Below, in pieces: positions 16,309 to 22,899 of a stretch of DNA of 36,028 nucleotides. Position numbers and translations under genes: made by a program. Position 1 is the stretch's first letter; each line of letters starts with the position of its first letter. The notes beneath the pieces are model-generated. The model did no database searches and had not been told where the DNA came from. It saw only the letters and a program-made list of their open reading frames with translations. The DNA lies in contig JAMPGV010000025.1 in the NCBI GenBank assembly GCA_023663735.1, positions 1 to 36,028 on the forward strand, written 5' to 3'. Source of the DNA: Muribaculum sp. (lineage in GTDB: Bacteria; Bacillota; Clostridia; Lachnospirales; Lachnospiraceae).

Positions 16309-17616
16309 TCAGATGACCGCCTTGACGACCGAGTCCGCAAGCCCCTGCGGCGGCGCCTCGTCGAACGTGCAGGCCTTCACGAAATGCTCCGCCGCTGCCG
16401 CGCATTTCTCCCTGTCGTTGGCATGGATATAGGCAAGAGGTTCGCCCGCCTCCACCCGGTCTCCCACCTTCTTCTCCAGCACCAGTCCCACGGACAGATC
16501 GATTACACTCTCCTTCGTCTCTCTCCCACCGCCCAATAGCAGCGAACAGATCCCCACCTCATCACACGCGATATGGCGGACATACCCGCTCACCGGAGAG
16601 GGGATCGGCTCTGTGAAGGATGCCTTCGGCAGACGCTCCAGGTCATACACCGCCCCGGGATCCCCGCCCTGCGCCTCCACAAACTCAGCCAGCTTCCGCA
16701 GGGCGCTGCCGTCCGAGACGACCCTCCTCAGCATAGACTCCGCCTGCGCTGCATCCCCGGCCTTTCCCCCTGCCATGAGCATCCGGCTTCCCAGCGCCAT
16801 GCACAGCTCCGTAAAATCCGCAGGCCCCTCCCCCCGCAGGGTGGCGATGGCCTCCTTCACCTCCAGCGCGTTGCCCACCGCCCGCCCGAGGGGCTGATCC
16901 ATGTCGGAGATCACGGCGACGGTTTTCTTGCCCGCCGCCCTTCCGATGTCCACCATCTCCCGCGCCAGCGCCATGGCATCCTCCATGCTCTTCATAAAGG
17001 CACCGCTTCCCGTCTTCACGTCCAGCACGATGGCGTCCGCTCCCGCGGCCAGTTTCTTGCTCATAATGGAGCTGGCGATCAGCGAGAGATTGTCCACCGT
17101 GGCCGTCACGTCCCGCAGGGCATATAATTTCTTGTCCGCGGGAGCCAAATCCGCCGTCTGCCCCATAATGGCGATGCCGATACGGTTCACATTGGCAATA
17201 AACCGTTCCGTGGTGAGCGCCGTGGTAAACCCTGCAAAACTCTCCAGTTTATCGATAGTTCCCCCGGTATGCCCCAGCCCTCTGCCGCTCATCTTGGCCA
17301 CCGGAATCCCACAGGCCGCCACCATGGGCGTCAATGCCAGAGAAGTCTTGTCCCCCACGCCCCCGGTGCTGTGCTTGTCCACTTTGACGCCCCGGATGGC
17401 GGACAGATCCAGCATATCCCCGCTGTGTGCCATGGCCATGGTCAGCGCATGAGTCTCCGCCTTGCTCATCTTCCGGAAATAGATGGCCATCATCAGCGCT
17501 GAGACCTGATAATCCGGGATTTCGCCCCGGGTGTATCCCGACACAAAGAACTCAATTTCCTCACGGCTCAGTTCCCCGCCGTTTCTCTTCTTCATAATCA
17601 CGTCATACATTCTCAT
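16309..17616 (-). CDS. pdp: Pyrimidine-nucleoside phosphorylase
   Basis: This cytoplasmic enzyme phosphorolyses thymidine and uridine to base plus (deoxy)ribose-1-phosphate for nucleoside salvage. At 435 residues it has the family's full length. The phosphate-binding KHSTGGVGDKTSL (about 81-93), SGRGLGHTGGTIDKLES (about 110-126) and the DVKTGSGAFMKS segment are diagnostic of the thymidine/pyrimidine phosphorylase family. The C-terminal PYNP domain ends with the LAYIHAND strand. It lies 53 bases after SulP and 53 bases before yqfC. deoA would be an alternative symbol, but the Firmicutes enzymes are usually the broader Pdp type. Confidence 0.95.
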   Translation of the reverse strand: MRMYDVIMKKRNGGELSREEIEFFVSGYTRGEIPDYQVSALMMAIYFRKMSKAETHALTMAMAHSGDMLDLSAIRGVKVDKHSTGGVGDKTSLALTPMVAACGIPVAKMSGRGLGHTGGTIDKLESFAGFTTALTTERFIANVNRIGIAIMGQTADLAPADKKLYALRDVTATVDNLSLIASSIMSKKLAAGADAIVLDVKTGSGAFMKSMEDAMALAREMVDIGRAAGKKTVAVISDMDQPLGRAVGNALEVKEAIATLRGEGPADFTELCMALGSRMLMAGGKAGDAAQAESMLRRVVSDGSALRKLAEFVEAQGGDPGAVYDLERLPKASFTEPIPSPVSGYVRHIACDEVGICSLLLGGGRETKESVIDLSVGLVLEKKVGDRVEAGEPLAYIHANDREKCAAAAEHFVKACTFDEAPPQGLADSVVKAVI

Positions 17617-17669
17617 AGGCCATGCCCGCCTTTCCCGCTTGTCTTTTCTCTATTTTTCCCTATTCTTCT

Positions 17670-19829
17670 CTATTCTTCTTTCCCCTCTCCAAGGAAGGTT
17701 TCCTCCCATTCATGCAGCCGCTTTGCCGCCTCGGGATTCTGCTTCAAAAGCCGTCCCTCCAGCTTCTCCCGGTATGCTTCCAGTTTCTCTAACTCCTCCG
17801 GATCCTCCAGCAGGAGCCTCTCCCGGATCCGCTTTCTTCTATCTTCCAGAAGCTTCCACACCAGTTTTCGATTCATCCGGGTCAGCATCTCCTCCGGCAG
17901 CTCGTCCATATGCAGTTCCAGACGGCGCACCAATTCGTCCTCGTCGATGGCTCCCAGCCATTTCCATGTGTCCAGATGCCCCTCCAGCCCCTCCTGTGCC
18001 AGTTTCTCCAGCTCCGGCATCCGACGGATCTGCCCGAGGATGACGTGAACCTGCTCCTCGATCCGGCTCACCGCCTCCCCGCCGAACGCCCATGCAAATT
18101 CCTCCAACGTGTTCTCCGTCTCCGCCGAGAGGCTGTGCAGCCTCTGTCCGCCGTCCGCCGCCAGTTCCCGCAGCGGATATGGCTCCGAAATCCCCAGGTC
18201 ATTCAGCGCCGCCGTGACGGTTCTCCGCACATGCCCCTCCTCGATCAGCCGCCCGATGCCCAGCGCGCGCATCTGGTCGTTGACGCTGTCCTTGTGTTCC
18301 GTCAGATAAAAACCGATGCCCCGCCTGCGCAGATGCTCCGCAAGAAGCGCCAGCCTGTCCGCCGCCGTAATATCCAGATTGGTGACCGTACCCATATCTA
18401 CAATCACCGCCCGGGTATCCTCCTCCAGACAATTCTCGATATCCTCCTGAAAAACCTTCACATTAGCGAAAAATAAGCTCTCGCCGAACTGATAGATTTT
18501 CACCCCCTGAATCTCACAGGCATAGCGGTTTTTGTCCCTGTCATAAAAGCCGTCCCTTCCCGGGATTCTGCCCAGAAACCCTCTGGGCGGATTGGTCTCC
18601 TGCAGGATCACGGCCACAAAGGAAAGCCCGATTCCGATGATGACGCCGTAGAGGGTTCCCAGACACAGCACCCCCGCAAACGCCGCCATAAAAATAGCAA
18701 ACTCCCTTCTGCTCACCCGAAACAGCCGTTTCGCCAAATGCCATTCCACCACTTTCATCAGCGCGGATATAATGATGGCCGTCAGAACCGGAACCGGCAG
18801 ACAGCCGATGAACCCCGTCCCAAACAACAACACAAGCGCCATCGCTCCGCCCGCCACCACGGACACCGCCTGCGTCCGGCCGCCGTACTGATCGTTCATG
18901 GAAGTCCGGGAAATACTGCCGTTCACCGGACAGCATCCCACCAGCGCCGCGGCGATATTGCCGGCGGCACAGGCCAAAACCTCGCGGTTGTCCTCGATTT
19001 TGTAACCGTTGCGGAAGGCAAAATTGTTCTCCGAAAGCAGCGTCTCCGCCATGACCACCACCGCCACGATCAGGCTGCGTCCCGCCACCTGACTGATATC
19101 CGCCTGTGAGAATGCCGGGAGTACCAATTCTGGAAGTCCCGGTTCCACCTGTGCCAGAAGTCGCACTCCATACGCGTCCACATGAAAGGCTTTGGTCAGA
19201 ACGACGCCCAGCCCCATCACCACGATGGCCATGGGAAACTTCGGGATGAATCTGCCGGAAAGCACGATAATCAATAGAGACGCCGTCCCCATCGCCACGG
19301 AGAGGGGATGAATCTGCCGGAGCGCCTGAACAATATGCCGCATCAGTTCCGGCAGTTCTCCGGAACCTGACCCGCTCCCCAAAATCTTCGGAATCTGCAT
19401 GAGAATGATGGTCACGGCGATGCCGCTGATAAATCCGCCCATGACTGGCGTGGAAATGTAATCCACCATTCTTCCCGCCTTTAGAAAGTAAAACAACAGA
19501 AGCCAAAGCCCCGTAAACAGCGCAATCATCGGCACATAGACAAGCGCCTCGCCGGAACCCGACGCAATCCCCATGGAGGACAGCGCCGCCCCCACAATCG
19601 CCGCAGGCGCGGCGTCCACGCCAAAAATAAACTGCGGGGAGGTGGAGAACAGAGCGAACAGCAAAATGGGAAAAACGGATCCGTACAGCCCGTAGATGGC
19701 GGGAATCCCCGACACCTCCGCATACCCCATGGAGATGGGAATGGAAACTGCCGCGATCACGATCCCCGCCAGCAGATCCTTGGCCGCATATTCTTTCCGA
19801 TATCCCTGCAACGTCTTAAAAACTCTCAT
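17670..19829 (-). CDS. SulP-family anion transporter with STAS domain and long C-terminal extension
   Basis: This 719-residue inner-membrane transporter starts at the ATG at 19829, with GGAGG seven bases upstream. The SulP core (residues ~15-420) shows GIVIAAVSIPISMGYAEVSGIPAIYGLY and the NGSISRTSMNDQYGGRTQ helix-break region. A STAS domain spans about 445-545, with TNLDITA at its regulatory loop. A further 170 or so residues follow, highly charged and helical, ending in repeated RERLLLEDPEELEKLE-type helices that are not part of a standard SulP. The substrate could be sulfate, bicarbonate or another anion and cannot be told. It is the first gene after its own promoter. Confidence 0.92.
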   Translation of the reverse strand: MRVFKTLQGYRKEYAAKDLLAGIVIAAVSIPISMGYAEVSGIPAIYGLYGSVFPILLFALFSTSPQFIFGVDAAPAAIVGAALSSMGIASGSGEALVYVPMIALFTGLWLLLFYFLKAGRMVDYISTPVMGGFISGIAVTIILMQIPKILGSGSGSGELPELMRHIVQALRQIHPLSVAMGTASLLIIVLSGRFIPKFPMAIVVMGLGVVLTKAFHVDAYGVRLLAQVEPGLPELVLPAFSQADISQVAGRSLIVAVVVMAETLLSENNFAFRNGYKIEDNREVLACAAGNIAAALVGCCPVNGSISRTSMNDQYGGRTQAVSVVAGGAMALVLLFGTGFIGCLPVPVLTAIIISALMKVVEWHLAKRLFRVSRREFAIFMAAFAGVLCLGTLYGVIIGIGLSFVAVILQETNPPRGFLGRIPGRDGFYDRDKNRYACEIQGVKIYQFGESLFFANVKVFQEDIENCLEEDTRAVIVDMGTVTNLDITAADRLALLAEHLRRRGIGFYLTEHKDSVNDQMRALGIGRLIEEGHVRRTVTAALNDLGISEPYPLRELAADGGQRLHSLSAETENTLEEFAWAFGGEAVSRIEEQVHVILGQIRRMPELEKLAQEGLEGHLDTWKWLGAIDEDELVRRLELHMDELPEEMLTRMNRKLVWKLLEDRRKRIRERLLLEDPEELEKLEAYREKLEGRLLKQNPEAAKRLHEWEETFLGEGKEE

Positions 19830-19870
19830 CCGGCCGCCTCCTGCCATTTTCCGCCATTGTATTCATTTTT

Positions 19871-19900
19871 ATTTTAGCATAGGTCCCGCATCCGGTACAA
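19871..19900 (-). promoter_or_regulatory. Sigma-A-type promoter for the SulP gene
   Basis: On the minus strand TTGTAC (19900-19895) and TAAAAT (19876-19871) are separated by 18 bases, 41 bases before the SulP start. It could serve the downstream cluster as well, since no terminator is seen between SulP and pdp. Confidence 0.6.
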
Positions 19901-19934
19901 GGAATATTTCCCAGTGCAGACGATGCGGACGCGC

Positions 19935-20384
19935 TTACGGCGTCTTGCCGATGTAAAAATGATCCGCAAGCAGCAGCCAGTTCGCCAGAAACCACTGCAT
20001 AATCTGCCAGTAACCGCATCCCCGGAGGCCATATTCCCGGATCAAGTCAAACTTGGCCTGCAGGCTGCGCACATCCTCAAACCACACCTCATGCTCCATC
20101 CCCGTCTGCCGGTCCGTATATCGGAAATAGGGACTCTGCGCCAGCTCGTCGAACTCGATGACAGCGCCTTGGTAAATCGCGATGCGCACCGCTTCCACAT
20201 TCCCGATGGTCACGGCCTTGGTCGTCCCCCTCTCATAGGGCAGCGGCCAGTTGTAGCCGTAATTGGGAATGCCCAGATCAATCTTCTCCGCGGGGATTTC
20301 CGTCAAGGCATACTCCACCACCCGGCGCACCTGATTGAGGGGAGCAACCGCCATGGGCGGGCCGTAGGTATAGCCCCATGGATG
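19935..20384 (-). pseudogene. 3' fragment of a GH18 (YaaH/SleL-type spore cortex lysin) gene, cut by the prophage
   Basis: The reading frame gives the last part of a glycoside hydrolase 18 domain: WGYTYGPPMAVAPLNQVRRV, IPAEKIDLGIPNYGYNW, HEVWFEDVRSL and YGLRGCGYWQIMQW are the family's C-terminal landmarks. Upstream of the conserved W (codon 20378-20376) the frame reads only H-P and then hits a stop at 20387-20385. Family members normally read Y-E-W here, and the catalytic DxxDxE motif and any LysM domains are missing. SleL/YaaH proteins trim spore cortex peptidoglycan during germination. The ATG at 20354 could start a 139-residue peptide, but without the active site. The rest of the gene should lie on the far side of the prophage. 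Confidence 0.85.
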
Positions 20385-20387
20385 TCA
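20376..20387. other. Prophage/host attachment junction inside the GH18 gene
   Basis: The boundary is placed between the conserved host TGG codon (20378-20376) and the non-homologous codons before it, with an in-frame stop at 20387-20385. The exact core cannot be defined without the other junction. The position is accurate to perhaps ten bases. Confidence 0.7.
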
Positions 20388-20437
20388 TATGTAACAGCAA
20401 ACCATTCTAGCTTTGCTGTTTAATAGCCTTTTGCCTT

Positions 20438-20611
20438 TTATTTTAACTCGCCTTTCAATTTTTTAATTCCTCTTCGTATTCCCTCTGTCTTTGTGATTTG
20501 CTCCTGACTGCAATAGCGTTCAAGAAGATCCTTTGTTTCATCGTCAAGTCGCACATGTATAGGATTCGATTTGGGATTGTCCGATTTAGGACGTCCTGTC
20601 TTGGAACTCAT
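20438..20611 (-). CDS. Small ribbon-helix-helix (CopG/Arc-like) regulator
   Basis: This 57-residue basic protein lies at the attachment end of the prophage. The N-terminus SSKTGRPKSDNPKSN is a flexible basic arm, IHVRLDDETKDLLERYC is the beta-strand and first helix of a ribbon-helix-helix, and TKTEGIRRGIKKLK is the second helix. Such proteins bind DNA as dimers and are common beside integrases, in plasmid copy control and in antitoxins. AGGTG lies 12 bases before the ATG. It has its own promoter with an overlapping palindrome, which suggests self-repression. The coding strand is the same as the late genes, but the operon terminator at 20702-20744 separates it from them. Confidence 0.75.
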   Translation of the reverse strand: MSSKTGRPKSDNPKSNPIHVRLDDETKDLLERYCSQEQITKTEGIRRGIKKLKGELK

Positions 20612-20647
20612 CTTCTTGTTTCACCTCACTTTTTGTAGCCCATCCCT

Positions 20648-20676
20648 AGTATATTTGATATACCCCAAAAAGACAA
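20648..20676 (-). promoter_or_regulatory. Promoter of the RHH gene with a palindromic operator
   Basis: On the minus strand TTGTCT (20676-20671) and TATACT (20653-20648) are 17 bases apart, a good sigma-A arrangement, 36 bases before the gene. The palindrome GTATAT-CAA-ATATAC (20649-20663) covers the -10 box, an expected place for an RHH dimer to block its own transcription. Confidence 0.65.
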
Positions 20677-20701
20677 TGCATAATTTCCAAATTTATTCCC
20701 C

Positions 20702-20744
20702 AAAAAAGGAAGGCATGAACTTCAATCCATGCTCTTCCTTTTTT
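20702..20744. terminator. Bidirectional Rho-independent terminator at the end of the late operon
   Basis: The sequence folds into a long hairpin with AAAAAAGGAAG paired to CTTCCTTTTTT and an inner GCATG/CATGC extension with one bulge. Both strands end in a T-run. It closes the endolysin transcript and isolates the RHH gene. Confidence 0.9.
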
Positions 20745-20745
20745 G

Positions 20746-20779
20746 CTTAGGCTTTTGCAAACTTAAAAGGTTCTCAAAC
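20746..20779 (-). repeat. Diverged copy of the CRISPR-repeat-like 36-mer
   Basis: The minus strand starts GTTTGAGAACCTT and continues TTAAGTTTGCAAAAGCCTAAG. It matches the copy at 34657-34692 at about 29 positions with one small gap. It lies 13 bases after the endolysin stop and just before the terminator. A short internal dyad (CTTTT/AAAAG) is present. Confidence 0.6.
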
Positions 20780-20791
20780 CCGGTGCAACTC

Positions 20792-21766
20792 TCAAACTTT
20801 GAGTGCTGTTCTGTACGATTTCTTCCCTGCTGTCCATTCACGGTCCGGCACGTGCAGACCGACAATCTGTGCCTGATACAGATAGGAAGCTTTGGCCATT
20901 CCATTGCCAAATATGGGCTTCTTATTCTTGTCAGCCTCTATTTCCCCATGGTAATACCCATATGCCTGCAACAGCCTTTCCAGCGCCGTCACGGATGCGT
21001 GATTGCGGTTCTTGGATGTGCTGATTGTCACCGTCCGCCGCAGAATGTCCTCAGAACTGCTTTCGGCATCCATCCCCAGCGACACGGCCAGCTCCCGGCG
21101 GAAGGCATCCGCCGCATCAATTACAGGATCCTGCCTCTGATGTTTTGCTTCGACGGCCACAAACCACTCATTCAGATCTACCCGCCCGGGAATGCCGTCC
21201 ACAATGCCATTACTGGAATACTGCCACCCTTCCAGCTCCTGCCCTACATTGGGCATCCTGTTAAGACTGGGAATCTCGTCATTATCCATGGCACGGGAAG
21301 AAGGATATCTGGCCATCCACCACGAATACTGCCGCAGTTCATCGGCATATTTTTTGAGATTGGCATTGTAAAATGCCTGATAACTGTATATTCCGAAGTC
21401 CAAACCTGCTGCCTGAATCACCTCGGCATAGGCGTGAATCCCATCCACCAGCGTCCTTCCGGACAGCGTTGCAAGCCTATTCCATTCCACATCCAGCCAA
21501 ACCTTTGTCTTCCGCCCTGCCAGCACTTCAATGACACGCTGTGCGTCGCCTACAAACTTCTCTCTGTTTGTGGCGTATGTATAGTTGTAAACGCCTTCTA
21601 TGGGTACTCCCTGTTGCTCAAATCCCGCCCAATGCGTCTCGAAAAGCTTGTCCGGCTGCAGATCCTTGCGAATGATCTTTAAAATTACAAAGTCCACATC
21701 CCTGCCCGCCGCAGCATAATCATTGACTGGATTATATCCGCTCAAATCGATTCCCTTAATCCTCAT
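20792..21766 (-). CDS. Phage endolysin, GH25 muramidase with C-terminal peptidoglycan-binding domain
   Basis: This 324-residue lysis enzyme would cut the MurNAc-GlcNAc bond of the host wall. The GH25 barrel (residues ~1-200) starts with KGIDLSGYN, which contains the first catalytic-face aspartate. It also shows KVWLDVEW (the acidic D-x-E pair) and the closing EGWQYSS strand. The C-terminal part (about 255-324, VTALERLLQAYGYYHGEIE) resembles the PG_binding_1 fold, and a linker of about 50 residues lies between. No signal peptide is seen, so release depends on the holin. The ATG at 21766 overlaps the holin stop by 11 bases and has AAGGA upstream. Confidence 0.93.
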   Translation of the reverse strand: MRIKGIDLSGYNPVNDYAAAGRDVDFVILKIIRKDLQPDKLFETHWAGFEQQGVPIEGVYNYTYATNREKFVGDAQRVIEVLAGRKTKVWLDVEWNRLATLSGRTLVDGIHAYAEVIQAAGLDFGIYSYQAFYNANLKKYADELRQYSWWMARYPSSRAMDNDEIPSLNRMPNVGQELEGWQYSSNGIVDGIPGRVDLNEWFVAVEAKHQRQDPVIDAADAFRRELAVSLGMDAESSSEDILRRTVTISTSKNRNHASVTALERLLQAYGYYHGEIEADKNKKPIFGNGMAKASYLYQAQIVGLHVPDREWTAGKKSYRTALKV

Positions 21767-22232
21767 ACCGCCAATCCTTCTCCTTTTCCTCTTGAACGAC
21801 ATCCGCCACTTCTTCTACTTGCTTCTTGATGTATTTTACGGCCGGTAATAGGAACGGCGGCAGCTTTACTCCTATGTCAATGATGTTTTCCAGAATGCTG
21901 ATAATCTCGTTGACCACCAGCCATACGGCTACCACTGTCGCTACGACAAAGGGCAGATCAATCTGGACACCGGCAACCTCCACCGCATACTGTATCAGGA
22001 TATCAACCCACGCCCCAATCAACACCAAAATCCACATGCACACTTTCTTGTAAATTCCCCGTATTCCTTTGTAACTGCTGACCTGTTCGGTTCTGTATGG
22101 TGCGGCGGCCAGTCCTGTTAAGTAATCGATCACATTACACCCTACCAGCAAAAAGACCGGCACCGCCAGAATCCCCAGACAGCTCATGATTGCCGAGATG
22201 ACCGCCGTCATTGTCACTTTGATTTTTTCCAT
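21756..22232 (-). CDS. Phage holin (toxin-secretion/phage-lysis holin family)
   Basis: This 158-residue membrane protein is the likely trigger of lysis. Hydrophobic segments are at about 8-40, 70-90 and 100-120. The pattern CNVIDYLTGLAAAPYRTEQVSSYKGIRGIYKKV is the signature of the Phage_holin_4 (Cph1/TcdE-like) family. The C-terminus is charged (VEEVADVVQEEKEKDW). The ATG at 22232 has GAGGG upstream; the GTG at 22247 lacks a ribosome site. It overlaps the endolysin gene. Confidence 0.93.
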   Translation of the reverse strand: MEKIKVTMTAVISAIMSCLGILAVPVFLLVGCNVIDYLTGLAAAPYRTEQVSSYKGIRGIYKKVCMWILVLIGAWVDILIQYAVEVAGVQIDLPFVVATVVAVWLVVNEIISILENIIDIGVKLPPFLLPAVKYIKKQVEEVADVVQEEKEKDWRYED

Positions 22233-22273
22233 AAATATTGCCCTCACTTTCTTTTTTTGATTTTAAAATTAAA

Positions 22274-22308
22274 TTCAAAAGCCGGAAAACACCTGTGTGT
22301 CTCCGGCT
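22274..22308 (-). terminator. Rho-independent terminator or attenuator before the lysis genes
   Basis: On the minus strand a hairpin with stem AGCCGGA/TCCGGCT, extended by ACAC/TGTG-like pairs, is followed by TTTTG and an AT-rich stretch. It sits between the last tail gene and the holin, so it may reduce read-through into the lysis cassette. Confidence 0.6.
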
Positions 22309-22358
22309 CTTGGCTCTGGTTTAAGACTTATTAAATTGTTACTGCAGCTGACAGTCCT

Positions 22359-22502
22359 TTAGTCTTTACAGGCCGCCACGATCTCCTGATACTGCTCCGA
22401 ATCCAGCCGCCCGGCCGCATAATATACGTCCGCCATTTTCAATATCTCCGCCGTGGTTTTCTTCCCGCTGGCAATCAGGCTCCTTAAAATTTTGTATGCC
22501 AC
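22359..22502 (-). CDS. XkdX-like small phage tail-region protein
   Basis: This is a 47-residue protein with a GTG start; GGAGGG is embedded in the end of the preceding gene. The C-terminal pattern VYYAAGRLDSEQYQEI resembles the small XkdX-type proteins found between fibre and holin genes in many Firmicutes prophages. Its role is unknown. Confidence 0.75.
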   Translation of the reverse strand: MAYKILRSLIASGKKTTAEILKMADVYYAAGRLDSEQYQEIVAACKD

Positions 22503-22504
22503 GT

Positions 22505-22885
22505 TTATCCCTCCATTCCGATTCCAAGCCTCATCAGGCTTGTCTCATACATCAGTTCCGCAACGCACTCCGTCAGCTCTTCATTGGTCAGCGGCTCCTC
22601 TTCCACCTGATCGATGCTGCTGACATTCCATTTTTCGGTCTGCACCATGTCTGCCTGATCGGTGTAATGAACGGCATCAGGATTATCCTCTAAAATGTCG
22701 TATCGGTACCGGAAGCCGGAGCAGTCCCGGAATACGGTACCGTCCGGGGCGTATAAGACAAATCCGGACAGGTTGACCGCGATATCCGGGCCATACAGGG
22801 AGACGATATGATCCTGTATGCCTACGCCGTTTAGCTCAATCAGGCCGTCGGAATTGTTATATTTCGCTTTATATTTTTCCTTCAT
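22505..22885 (-). CDS. Conserved phage protein after the tail fibre gene
   Basis: This 126-residue protein has no recognised domain. It begins with a beta-rich section (YNNSDGLIELNGVGIQDHIVS...FVLYAPDGTVFRDC) and ends with a helical section (PLTNEELTECVAELMYETSL). The ATG at 22885 has GGGAGG upstream. It lies 14 bases after the fibre gene. Small proteins in this position sometimes act as fibre chaperones or accessory fibre tips; neither can be claimed here. Confidence 0.7.
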   Translation of the reverse strand: MKEKYKAKYNNSDGLIELNGVGIQDHIVSLYGPDIAVNLSGFVLYAPDGTVFRDCSGFRYRYDILEDNPDAVHYTDQADMVQTEKWNVSSIDQVEEEPLTNEELTECVAELMYETSLMRLGIGMEG

Positions 22886-22899
22886 TAACCCGCCTCCCG

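Noticed and set aside
20300-20420. tRNA gene as the integration site
   Set aside because: No tRNA-like cloverleaf is present at the junction; the broken gene is a protein-coding GH18 gene.
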